NCBI GenBank assembly: GCA_030435675.1
Contig: CM059624.1
Location: forward strand, 7,278,769-7,342,768
From: Steinernema hermaphroditum
Taxonomy: Eukaryota > Nematoda > Chromadorea > Rhabditida > Steinernematidae
Direction of reading: 5' to 3'
DNA: 64,000 bases
Positions 1 to 11,443 of the stretch are shown here, piece after piece. The translations under genes and the position numbers were made by a program. The notes under the pieces are model-generated. The model saw only the letters and a program-made list of their open reading frames with translations, made no database searches and had not been told where the DNA came from. Within the stretch, counting starts at the first letter, position 1. The number at the start of each line of letters is the position of its first letter.

Positions 1-3000
1 GCACTTCGAACTCAAGCGGAGAAGGGAGGCAGGATCTTGTGTCCGAGAGCAATGGTGGGAGACGGTAGCTCGTTTAAAAATGTCATTTTCAGACACTACA
101 CAGTGTCTAATAACGATAGACAAATGGGGGATGACCAATAGACATTATCTGCATGCCCGTATAGTTGCGAGCAAACTCGGACAGAGACTCTGTCTATCTA
201 TTACGACGTAAGATTTGAAAGCTATTACGATCTAAGATTCGCGTAAACATGTGCTACAAGAGAAGCGGAAACGATTCGAATCAAATCGAAACGATTTCCG
301 ATTCGTCGGCGCGATGAAAGAAAACATTCAAATGCACCTTTTCGCGAATCAAAAAGCGTCCCATTTCGGGGGTGCAGAACTAAAAACATGTCGAGAGCCC
401 CGGCCAGGCACCTCCGCCTCGGCGTCTCAAAAACGCGAAAATCGCCCCGAGGGCCGATGAATAATCCGCGCTTTCTTTCCGCTGCCTAAGTGACATCGAA
501 TTGCCCTCGTAAATCTCAAAGTGCAATTGCAACTCATTTATAATCGGAAAAAGCTTCTCGCCGCGAAAAGGGACCGTTCTCCGCATGACGAAGAAGCGGG
601 AAATCGAGGAGGTCCGCGGGGTACGGTAGGGCTATCGGAGCGCCGATCGAAGCGTCTACCGTAGCAGCGAGTACAAACAAGACGGAGATCTCTCAATTAG
701 GAAGATGCGGGACCGAGATAAGGCGCTGTTGTGGGAGAGGGGCTTACTCAGATGCCCACGGGTCCAAATTTACATAACGGCGCCGCACCTGGGAGTCGCT
801 AATGGCCATCGGAAGAGGAATCGCCGAAATATGACAAATGTTGGCGCATCTGTGCGAGGCGTCGGCACGGAAGTGGCGGCGGAACACATGTTTGAGGACT
901 TCTGGCGGCGACGGCGCCGCCAAGGGCCGAAGGCGCGCGGATCTGAGGCCAAAGAGATAATCCGACAGGTGGTTGCGTGCGCGAGATTTTGAGATTAGGA
1001 GGAGAAGCAGAAGTGGGAAGAAGCCAAGGTGCGAGGCCCTTCCTGGTCAGACAGTCGAGGGCCAATTAAGCGATCGAGAGGATTCTCGACGCGAAGTGCG
1101 AAGAAGGCGATCGGATGACGGATGACCCTAATGGAATCAGGAAACGAAAGGGCGAACCTCTGCAAACGGCGTCGTTTGTCATTTTTTGCAGTTTTTCTGG
1201 AGACCACAAGACAAAAAAGCGAGAAGGAGATCTCGGTTCAGTGCTTCGACAGCTTGAAAAATGGACGGATCATCGCTGCAAGCCACTAAAGGCGGTGGAG
1301 GGTCCTTTCTGGGAAGTGAGGGTCAGCTGAAATGCGGGATTATTCTGAACTTGTCCAAAAAGATCAAAGCTCATGGTCATCCGCGGAAGTCGCGGAGAAA
1401 ATTCTCGAACACTTGAAACTTGAAGTGATCTGGATCTGGCAATGGATAGATTCAGTTTTAAGATATTGGATAAAAAAAGTGATTTTCAATAAGTATTTTC
1501 TTTTTAAAATATCACCAAGACGACATCACCACCCGACCCGAATACCCAAGCTTCTATGTAGTCCCAAAGGGAGATTTTTCGTAATTTTTCTGCTTCTCCT
1601 CTTCTCCAAAAAAGACCACGCTCGTTTTCTGACGACTTCACGTAAGCCGTAGGAGTCGCGCAGGTGTTCAGATCGCTTTCCAAGTCCGATGCGGACCCAG
1701 AAGCTCTCCTTTTCGCGTCACCGCGTTCCGCGTTTCAAAAAGTCGACCGAAGAGCATCGGGGTTCTAATAGCAGCCACTTAGGGGAACCGGGTTGCGAAG
1801 CCGGGAGTCACCACTCGAACGCCCTTCAGAACCCGAACGTGCACTTCCCGGGACATCCCAATTCGAGCCAATTTTCGACGACACCTCGCGCGGACAGACG
1901 AACGACCTCCAAAAACGCCAAAAACTCATTCGCACGCACAAAAAAGGAGCGAACATGCTTGCAGGCAATTAAGAGGCCGAGAGACGCTGCCGAACGAGAT
2001 TCCCTTTGTGCCCTTTCCGTGCCTCTTGCGCAAGAAGTTTTCGGTCGAGGTAATCGCGTCTGCCTGGATTAGAGTCCGTAATCCCGCCGATCAGCGCCGT
2101 GCCCCCGATCGGCGTCGACCTCGGCGTCCCGCTTCCTCGAGCGATTATTTCGTCCAAAAAAGGTCGTCGATGATCGCAAAACAAACGCGTTTTTCCCGTC
2201 TCCGATAGGGTCGCAGCGCTAATAACTCTCCCGTTGAGGTCGAACGGTGGGCGGAATCGAGGAACGGCGCTCGAAGACGCCGAAGACCCGAGAGGCGCTT
2301 ATCTAGAGGCAAGCTGAATGGAGGTCGAAAAACGGAATTTGCATCCAATGGAGCCGATTCCCACAATTCTACATTTCCGCCAGAAAACCAGAGGAATCAA
2401 TGGAAAAGGTTCTCGGAAAAAGCGAAAAATGTATGAGGTAGTACTACGGTAAAATAGATGAAGAGAGACCTCTGGAAATGATATGGAAGGAGTCAACAAA
2501 GCTCGAAAGGATGACAGAACTTCCCTGTGTTTCGATACTCATAAGTGACCTGTTCCAAGGTATACGGACCTTATCAGCATCTCACTCGCTCACATCGAAT
2601 ATCGGAAATGGAAGAGGATCAAAGCGACTACTCACTGTTTTGGGGAAAACACACAGGTTGGCCGGTTTTCGACAATACCATTATGTCCTTAATTGGGTGC
2701 TACAAAGGTCTCAGCGGCAGTATAAATTTGCATGTCACCCACAGTCGGCGCCTCCCCGTTCCATGCCTATCAGGACTGAAGTGGAAATAACGAATAGCTA
2801 TCAACCACGGATAGGAAAACTGAGCGATTGGAAACGTTTCCCAACGGCAGAAGTGCCTGACGTGTTGAACGACACGAAAAGTGAATATGCGTTCTAGCTG
2901 TGTTAGAGCAGTTTTATGACCTAGGCGATCATAAAACGACGTTTTTTCGTGTTGTGAACAGCGGATGTTGACATTACAAATTTTAGTGCCGACAGCGAAA

Positions 3001-3947
3001 AATCGGTTTGGCCACAGAGACCACAAAGAGGGACACTTCGTGAAGACTAGATCACAAGGGCAGTGCTGGGCAAGGGTGGGCCTATTTCAAAAAAGGTGGG
3101 CTTACCCCCTGAAAGGGGGTGGGGGGCAAAGTCATAGTGAATTTTTCTCCTCTACAAGATGCTGCACAGAAAACAGGTGATCGTCATTACAAGGATGCGC
3201 CATGTGACAAGGGACAGGGGGAGAGGGCACTGATCGGTGTTCCTGATGAAAGGCCAAGTTCACTCTCGAGTAGTTCATTTATTTATTTCATATCTGGATC
3301 GGGAGATGTCATCCCGAAAGTCGCCAACGCTCTGAGGACCGGCGAAGACGCAACTCCCGGATAACGGACTCATAGCTCCGAAACAGATGCGAGCCCCGAG
3401 CCTCCCGTGCCGCAAACGCCCCAAAAAGTAGAAGATCCGCTGCCGCATCCGAAGTTTCGCCGATTCCCAGATGCCTGTGAAGTGCGCCGCCACCAACCCA
3501 TTCGATATCAACGCCAAACCAGGGATGAAGCGGCTGCAAACAGACATCCTCTGTTGTTTATTTTCAGTGTCAAGGTGTAAGCCTTTTTAAACATTCAGCC
3601 TCCCCGCCTCCTCGCCGAAAACTCGATATTTCCATATTTTCTGACGTACTTTGCGGAGATACTAGGAAAAGGGCTATAAATAACCTCTACAGTCTTGATT
3701 TATTTCAGATCTGGATCGATTATCTCTCTATCACCATAACAACACTTTCCATATCTGGATCGAAATCACGGAGCCCGGTAAGTGAAGATCTAAAAGTGCC
3801 TCCAGCTTGCGGCAAATCCGAATTGTTGCAAGTGGTCAAAACCGGGTCGTTAGCGCTAATCTCATTAGCTTTCCGCCGCAACTCCCCTCGAAGGCGCCAC
3901 TTCCGCTTTCGCTTCCACCTGTCTCCCTTGACCTCATTTCCCCGGCG
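1..3947. other. Gene-poor region upstream of the chemoreceptor
   Basis: I see no gene I can support. Open frames here are short and unlike known proteins. Seen: inverted TGTCTA/TAGACA words near 103-200, TACGGTAG at about 622, a small hairpin with C5/G5 arms near 3104-3120, and three copies of ATCTGGATCG near 3291, 3710 and 3753. A TATAAATA box lies near 3676. The segment from about 3710 to 3779 is bounded by TTTCAG and GTAAGT and may be a non-coding first exon of the receptor gene that starts at 3948. Confidence 0.5.
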
Positions 3948-5127
3948 ATGCCGACGATCGGCCCGGACGGCCCCTTCCTCGACTCCCTCTTTTCCGTCCT
4001 CTTCTACGTCGTCGGCTCCTTCGGAATCCTCGCCAACGCCCTCCTTATCTCCGTCATCACCTTCAGGACCCCCACCGCCTTACGAGGATACCGTATCCTT
4101 CTCCTCAACCAGGCCTCGATCGACCTCCTCTTCTCCGTCCTCCTCACTCTTTCCCAATTCAGGTACTTCACCCGAGAGGGCCTAACACCGAGAATCCCTA
4201 GATTGACCATGACCGGGTGGTTCACCTTCGTCTACTACGATCTCGGCCCCCTCCGTCACACCCCTCCCGGACTCCAGCTGTTGGCCCACTGCCTCGCGCT
4301 CAACAACCTGCTCCCCTCCTTCTTCTCGACGCCTCTCTCCTTCGCCTATCGCTACTTGGTGCTCGTGGAAAGGGAGCGCCCCACATGCATCGCCTCCCGA
4401 AACCTCAAGATCTTCGCCTTGCTTACTCATGGCGCGGCTTTGATGGCTACGGTAAGTACCCGAATATTCAAGCCTTCAAGAGCATCATCTTCAGATACCT
4501 TACGCTTGGGGAGCTGAATCCCACGAGTATCTCCAGGAGCAAGTGCAACTGACCCATCCCTCGTACAACATCTCCGACCACGTACTCTACGGGACGAACC
4601 TGCTTCGATCGCCGCACCTCTTCTTCTCCTTCGTCGTTCCGACGCTCCCCGTCTTTCCCGCCTTCCTCCTAACCCTCTTCTTCAAGTCGAAGACCATGGT
4701 ATACCTCAACTCCCACCGCGACTCAATGTCGCCTGGCACTCTCTCCATCCACCGGAGAGTCGCGAAGGTCGCCTCCCCCGGAATCGCCTCTGAATCCGCT
4801 TTTCAGGCGCTCTCCGTTCAATCGACGCTCCCTTTCTTCTTCCTCCTCGCCCCCGTTTCCGTCTTCCTCGTCGTGTGGTTCTGCCAGCTCAGTGTTCCCC
4901 TCGTCGAGTACTCCCTCTTCCTATGCACCGCCGTAATCGCTCTTCTGAACCCCATCGCCACCTTCTACTTCATCACGCCCTACAAGAAGACCCTCTGGAG
5001 GTGGTTTTACGTGGCGACAGGACGGCGTCGCAGCTCGGTTACTCCCATTTGGCTCTCCATGTCCAATTCCGTCGTCGTTCTACCCAGCCCCTCGCACAGG
5101 AAATCAAGAAGCAACAACATCCTCTAG
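3948..5127 (+). CDS. Serpentine seven-helix chemoreceptor (Srd/Str-like)
   Basis: Two exons, 3948-4451 and 4495-5127, separated by a 43-bp phase-0 intron, give 378 residues. Seven hydrophobic segments are visible: about 13-38, 48-68, 105-135, 148-170, then three more in exon 2. Hallmarks of nematode chemoreceptors are a Gly/Asn-rich helix 1 with TP and RGYR after it, an LNQASIDLL helix 2 followed by QFR, a helix 3 ending YRYL, and a helix 7 NPIATFYFITPYKK motif with a basic tail. This resembles the Srd/Str superfamily; I cannot assign the family firmly. Such proteins act in the ciliary membrane of sensory neurons in C. elegans (family knowledge). The start chosen is the first Met before helix 1; the open frame extends further upstream. 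The gene converges on the WD40 gene, 82 bp away. Confidence 0.85.
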
Positions 5128-5209
5128 AAATACTGTAATGAATAGATTCTGAAAACGTTACAAACAACGGTAACAACGATATCAACAACAAACCAAACGT
5201 AACAACAAA

Positions 5210-6600
5210 CTAGGCACTCTTCCCCTTCTTCTTTCGGACCTTCTTGGCGATCTCCTTCACCTTCTTGCTGTTCGTCTTCTTCTTGAAGACTTTTCCGATC
5301 TTCACAACGCCCTTCTTCTTGACAGTCTTCGTCTTTTTCTTGAGCGCCGGGGAAGTGGCTTCGTCCACTTCTTCCATGATGGCTTGAATCTTCTCTACAC
5401 AGATTTTGGGGAAGTACCTTCCCACGACTCCTCCAACTTCGTCTCCGGTGATAAATCTGCGCTCCGAGAAGTCGTCCGACAGCCACACAAAGCGGACCAT
5501 TTCTTTGTGTTCCTTGAACGTTCCGAGATCTTGATGAAGTTTTCCGTTCGGACTTGCAGCGGTCATCGTTATTTGTCCGTCGTGTGTGCTTTCCACGGTG
5601 ACGTAAGGAAGCTTTCCGTGTCCGCTGGCGATGACGTCCACCAGAAATCGATTCGAATTTTCGGCAGGTGTCCCTTTGTAAGTAACTTCGACGTCGAGAT
5701 CCTCAAAACCCGTGTGAGTCAGGCGGTAGAATTCAAAACGGCCGTCGTCAGTAGTGCAGCAGGCCAGGGTCTTTCCTTCTTCGTCATTTCCGACGATCCC
5801 AACGGTGGCGACTGGAGAGATAACGGAGTTCGTGGCCATCAGTCCGTCCTCAGGCTGTGCGACGTCCACGTTCACCCAATTAACAAGGCCGTCGGCACCG
5901 CCGCTGATCAGGACTTTGGGTGCAGTCCCGCAGAACTTCAAGCACTGGATCGTCGAGCTATGTAGCTCTTCATATGTTTTCTCGGGAACTTCGGGATTGC
6001 GCATATCAATCAGGTCGATGCTGTAGCTAATAGCCTAAAGTTTGCGGTACAGATCTACGGAAAAAAAGGGAAGCGCCTACATCGTCATCGTCGTAGTCTG
6101 CGTATTGTTTCTTGTTTTTCCTCCGCTCCGCTTTCGGCACACTTTGGTCCAACGTGTAGCCCACGGCGAACAGATCCGAGTGTCCGTGATATGCGAAGGC
6201 TGTCGCCATGGATCCCTTATTCAAACCTTGCTTCAGGTACACCCTCTTGGCGACCTTCCCATTCGAAGGTTCGATAAAATGCACAGCAAAGTCTTCATAC
6301 AAAACGATAATCTCTAAACAAACAAACAAACTAGATCTATCGGAAAAACAAAAAAAGCCTACTCCAGAGATTGGGCGAAAAATGGGCACCGACAGCCTTG
6401 ACCGGCTCAGTCCGCACGTGCTTGCGGAAGCACTTGGCGTTGATACCATCGTGAATCATGTAAACCGTGGAGGTCGTCTCCTCGTTCGTCACGACAACCC
6501 ACTTGGCATTTGACTCCAGTCCCGATGGCAGCTCGCAGATGGCCTCCACAACTCCAGGGAACTGTGGGCCAGGGTACCAAGTGATGAATGGCTTCGCCAT
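5210..6600 (-). CDS. WDR89: WD40-repeat protein, WDR89-like
   Basis: Exons 6600-6363, 6313-6081 and 6034-5210 join in frame to 431 residues. The order of blades, a SGGADGLVNWVNVDV stretch followed by acidic and Asn/Ser residues, and the last blade with a TGDE motif match vertebrate WDR89 from end to end. An acidic insert (several Asp in a row) sits at the second exon junction. The last 60 or so residues are a Lys-rich tail much longer than in the human protein and look like a nuclear or nucleolar localisation signal. WDR89 has no well-defined biochemical role; a scaffold function is inferred from the propeller fold. Introns are 49 and 46 bp. Confidence 0.75.
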
Positions 6601-9600
6601 CTGAAAATACGATAGCTTGGGAAACGCTTATATATCGCAACTAACAGGATATGATAGATTCGCGGCACTTGCAGAAGCCCTGCCACAGAAACATTCCGTA
6701 AAGAAGAGAAGAAAAAATCGAACGAAAAGGAAAAGAGTTTGCAGAATTAAATTTTCGAAAAAAATTGGACGAACGTGAGAATTTTACAGCACTATCTTTC
6801 GTCGGTATCAGACTGTCTGCTAGACCGAAGACAGGTTTGTGGATTTCACCTAAACATCTTCTTTTTTCAAGAATGCTGGCAAAGAGTGCTTTCTTCTTCA
6901 AAAAGTTCTGAAGAATTTCGGCGCGATTGCTGTGTCTGACTGGCAACGTCCACTGATCGATCAGGATCATCGCTTTAAGACCGCGACATCGCTAGACTTC
7001 TACGACGAACACAGTTGCAAGGTGATGACGTCAGAAAAAGAAGGTTCGAGAACAAAAACGGACTTCATGATGAATCACGGACACTTACTTCCGCGTTATT
7101 TTTAGTTCACCGGCGTGTGGGCAAGTGTGTGACACGTGCGCCCTACCGTAGCTCTCTCAGCTGATCGCTACTCCCTAGATGAGTCATCCCTTTCATCACC
7201 TCCCTGGGAACGCCAGAGGAGCGTTTGTGTCTGCGAGACACAGATGAAACATCCCAACAACGTCGTTTCCCCACGAAACGTCTCTTTTGTCTCGTCCTCT
7301 CCCCAGCACATTACTAAACGTTTCGCGAAAACACTCGTCCGCACTTTAGGCGAACGGCACCGGGTGCACTCTTCGCAAACAACGTTCTCCGCTCGACTGT
7401 TTACCGCGAGCACTCATAAAACGAGCACAACATCGCAGTTCGCCGTCCGTTACTGAACTGCCCGCTTTACAAATCCATCACTCGTCATCGCCACCCTCAC
7501 AGCAGTTCGTGTTTTGGCGCTCTCCAGATCACAAACAAGTGCCGCGGTCCAAAGTCTTCACGACTTTGGCGCCGCGGAACCCGTCGGGGCTTCTGGTGCA
7601 TATTTTTACATTCGGTTAGGCATTTCCGGACGCCCTGGAATACCATGTGATGGACTCTGTACGTGATTCGTCGCCGCAAACTACGGTAGTCCATTAGCGA
7701 TGGAGCGGAACACTCCGATCACAAGACGGACGGTGATCAGAGAACATTCAGGGGAACATTTTGATCTGAAGGTCACGTACCCTCCACAGAACATCTTCTT
7801 GGCGGACTTTGGCGATGTGCCCGCCTCCAGGGAGTCTGAATCTGGGATTTAGGCATTCTTGATCATCACGGTCAGTCCTACTGGCGTCGGTTACGCGTGC
7901 GCGTGGAATTCCGACCTTTTCACGGGCGTCGAGCAGCTGACTGTGCGATCGTCTTTCGATCCACTGCGGGCGTCCTCTATCCTCGCCGAACCCTGTATTC
8001 CCCGAGCCCTTTCCCGCCACTAGTGGCCATGGACACAGAAACGTGAGTTTCCCTTTGTCTTCGGGCCAGTCGGCCGCCTCTTGATAAGAGCGAAGGCCGC
8101 GGGATGCGTGATCAGCCCGGCTTCTAATTGGCAGCGGTCGCTCTTCTTCCTCCCGCCCTCCTCGACTCTGTCGTGCATGCATAACGCCCGCCGACTCCAG
8201 TTGTTTATTGTACTCGCGCGACAGGTCTCCCGCAATGTGCTCCTTCACAAGGTTCGTTCCTTTCCCTCTTTATCCAGCGATGTACTCGAGTGCGTTCCCA
8301 GTGGGTGCTAACGCAACAGCCACTCTTCGAGGATTATCTCACGAGGGTCTCATGACTGTTGCCGTCAATTACCGGGAGTGGCTTTCTGAATCACGCTCTC
8401 TCTCTGCGCCACGCTTCTTCGCTGTTTTTGCGCACTTTGGACCCCAAGACCGCCGCTTGCCCTCCGAAGGGGTCACCGGAAGTGGAGAATTCGGACCGGT
8501 TTTCCGGGTCCTGGAGGGACAGCGGCCGTGGCGGAGGGCCTCGAGCATCGGGCAGTTGTTCGCCTCCGTCCGTTTTTTCGGTCGGCGGGAGGAAGTGGAA
8601 TCCATCTTCGAGTTTCAACGAAACGGTTCTCTCCGGCTGCAGCGGCGTTGATAAGTGGAGCATCGCGTTCTTTGATAAGACGGCGATCAGAGCAGTAGCT
8701 CGGCCGCTGAGAACCTTATTAGTCATGCGCTCGAAGGTGCTGGAAAGGGTGCGAACAAACTGGGCGCGATTCGCGCCTTCTGCGACGCACATTCTGTGGA
8801 AGCGCCCTACCCAGGATCGCCGAAGCTCTGGTCGCTGGTCCTCTTCTGTCCGAAGATCTTGTTTTCCGCGATTCCCGATGGGTTGTTATGGTGGCCGACG
8901 AGCTTTGGTACCTTAACTCTCGCGCTCCTGCAGTGACAACTCTCCCAAATAGACGTCTATTTGTTTGTTTGTCTCGTCTACGACTGGCACCGCGGAATCC
9001 CCGCTGGGGGGCGGCCCCTCTTGGCCACTTGGCGATCCTTTCGATTTCTCGCTGTTTCGCAACCTTCCTCTGATTTGTTGATTTCTTGGGCCCTTCCTGT
9101 GGCCGAGAGGAATGCGGGTAACCCCTTCTGCGCCTTGCACTTCTCAAATTATTATCCGACAAAAACAGAAGAAGCGAACCGTGTCTAATAGACTAGACTG
9201 TCTAATTTTGCGTCTCTATTACATTTCTCGGGTTTGTGGTCGAACCCGTTTCGCGAGATTTCCGTTTCCTCGTTGTTCGAGCGCCTTCGGCGCCGTCGCC
9301 GATCAGATTTTATCACTTTGACTAGAAACATTGACTCGAGCGATTAGCCTTTTTCTGGCGGCTGCGAGTGGCGCTGTAATGTGGCGCGATTCGCCACGTG
9401 GTTTGACACCGAGACGGGCCGGAGAGATTACAGTGGATGACAAGCCGGCTGGTTTTCGGTGTTCGGCGAGAGGCCACGTGGGGCGCCGTCGTCTCGCAGT
9501 CAATCAGAGATCGGCGGAGAGTTTCGTTTTTCGCCGCTCCGCCCAGATACAAACGGGAGACGGTGAGTAGACGAGGGATGCAACTCGTTCGCAGCAGCGC

Positions 9601-9712
9601 TCTTCTCCGTCGCGACGCTCCTTCGTTTTTTATTCGTATAGGTGTTTCGCGATCTGTGCCTCTGATAATGTTTCCTTTTTGTAGAGTTGATCACCCGACC
9701 ACAAATTCCAAG
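6601..9712. other. 3.1-kb region without a supported gene
   Basis: No open frame here looks like a protein family and none has convincing splice structure. The stretch contains an imperfect GC-rich hairpin at about 7542-7577 (arms CCGCGG plus CCAAAGTC), CTACCGTAG at 7143 and CTACGGTAG at 7681, and a TGTCTA/TAGAC cluster at 9182-9206. It probably holds the promoters of the WD40 gene (left end) and of the orphan gene at 9713 (right end). Confidence 0.5.
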
Positions 9713-10349
9713 ATGGCCTGCGCTCTGAATCACTTCCGCCGCCACGACGTTACGAGGCGCAACCGCCTCGGAGTACAATACCAGCTCGAAGAGACCGGGA
9801 TTGCTCGGCTCATCTTCGAGGACGACGGATCCGGATTCATGGTGAGTGCTTTCCGACTTTCTCCAGAGGCTCATCGATTCCTTTCAGGGAATGCTTCTCA
9901 ACCAGAACGGCGAAACGGTCTCCATCCGAGGAACCCTCGCCGGGGCGCACGCAGCTCCTTTCGATCCCAGTTCTGCTTCCACTAGCCGAATGAACGTCTT
10001 CGTCGTTGATGGAGAAGCCGGAAACCAATTCAGGATCGAAGATGTCGAAGTCCAGTCGGAAGCGGTGGAGAACCCCGATAACCGCCCCGGGGCGCGCCCC
10101 AAGATCTCCATCAAGAACGGCAACATCTTCTTCACCACGAAGGACGTCCTCATCGGAAATCGCGCCGATCTCGAAATCCAAACGTACCTCGACCCCCGGC
10201 TCGCGCAAACGAGGCGAACCGTCTACGTAGGGCCTATGAGGATTCAGATGAGGGCGAACGAGAAGATCGCCGAAAGCAGTCGCCGCGAGTCCCTCTGCGA
10301 CTCCTGCTCCACGCAGATACTCGAGGAGTCCGACGACTTTCTTGCCTGA
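9713..10349 (+). CDS. Orphan protein, 196 residues, function unknown
   Basis: Exons 9713-9841 and 9888-10349 with a 46-bp phase-0 intron. I do not recognise the family. There is no signal peptide and no membrane segment. The protein begins with a basic stretch (HFRRHDVTRRNR), continues with alternating strands, a Pro/Asn/Arg-rich middle, an ISIKNGNIFFTT motif, and ends in an acidic tail after CDSC. Codon choice is biased to C/G in third positions as in neighbouring real genes, and the frame is closed cleanly across the splice sites, which supports a real gene. A TTTTTGTAG acceptor-like site lies about 28 bp before the ATG and could receive a spliced leader. The gene converges on SMIM12, 267 bp away. 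Confidence 0.7.
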
Positions 10350-10616
10350 ACACTTGTCATTTGACTTGTGAATCACTGTCGATATCTATTCCATAGGGCC
10401 TTGCTTGTTTACTTACACTTTCTGTGCCGAAATTCCAAATGAGCTCGCGATTACGAATGCGCTTTCCCTTCGTCTGTGTATTTTCGATAAAATCGATTGT
10501 TTCCTCCAGGCTCCAAATACACAAACTTGTTCTAAATCTTCTATATTCAAATTAAAACTTTACAAACTTCTACAAAGAAAGCGTCTAGCTGCTAAACACA
10601 CATGGTTTGGTGGACA

Positions 10617-10939
10617 TCAGTCGCGCGAGCTTCTTCCCGTATTCAGTTTGAGCGAGTTCGGCACCATACGCAGCTTCTCGTCGGCCAGATTCTCGACGCG
10701 CATGGCTTCTTGCAGCAAACGTTGTTCTCGCTGCTCTTGGATGGATGTGTTCAGGTACGGTATGTCCTTGGGCTTGCTGGCGAGCTGTTGCTCTAAAATG
10801 TAGCCAATCGTTCCGACGACGGCTGCGAACGGAAGAGCGATGATCCGAACCCCTCCGGGTAATCTGGAAACTGCAAGTTTGAAGGTTACTGGACAGGTTC
10901 ACGTCAGAACTTACCGACCAACTGGATGAACGGAAGCAT
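10617..10939 (-). CDS. SMIM12: SMIM12-like small single-pass membrane protein
   Basis: Exons 10939-10915 (25 bp) and 10870-10617 join through a 44-bp intron into exactly 92 residues, the same length as human SMIM12. One hydrophobic helix lies at about 16-34, with the family motif AAVVGTIGYILE, followed by a charged helix (SIQEQREQRLLQE) and a short basic end. The tiny first exon is easily missed by gene finders. The family is conserved in animals but its function is unknown. It lies in tandem with the transporter gene at 11444-13048, same strand, 504 bp downstream of that gene's stop. Confidence 0.85.
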
Positions 10940-11443
10940 TCTGCCACGGGTTTTCGGGTTCGGACTGAAATGAGAGTTTTACTGGATGTACACGGTAGCA
11001 GGCACTGCACAAAGAGAAAGAGAGTCTTCTGGAAGATGAGAGAATTACAAAAACTTACTTCGGATAAACGTAGAAGATTCCCCAAACCATCAATCACGGA
11101 GGAACACCCATGCGACTTTCAAATCAAGAATGAATCGTGGTGGGATCATCGGGAATAATCATACAATCCACAGAGTATCGTATTCACTAAATATCTGCCA
11201 CACAGGTCGTTGCTCCCGCTGTCTACAGACACGAAAGAACGCTGGAAGGTGTTCTGTCTCGTCTGGTGTCTACCACCAATCACTTAAGCGTTTCCCTTTA
11301 AATGACTCGTCAAGAAGTTCGCAAAACGAGACAGAAATGTCTGTTTTGTCCCGATCTGCCGTCTATTTGGGCGGCTGGTCTGCCAAACTTATGAGGAGGG
11401 AAACATCTCTCGCGACTGAATTTATTTTGCACGCAAAGCGAAG
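10940..11443. other. Intergenic, between SMIM12 and the transporter
   Basis: No gene seen. It should contain the SMIM12 promoter (left) and the 3' UTR of the SLC35A gene (right). Confidence 0.5.

Noticed and set aside
2478..2897. 139-residue open frame (+)
   Set aside because: Composition is random, overlaps equally long frames on the other strand, and shows no family motif.
3275..3547. Leftward open frames after a TTTGCAG-like site, resembling an exon
   Set aside because: Two overlapping frames of similar length, no recognisable motif, no partner exon with matching phase.
7542..7577. GC-rich hairpin as a microRNA or riboswitch
   Set aside because: Only about 36 nt with a bulged stem of about 14 bp; too short for a microRNA precursor.
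8359..8916. 185-residue open frame (+)
   Set aside because: GC-rich chance frame; opposite-strand frames of comparable length exist and nothing resembles a domain.
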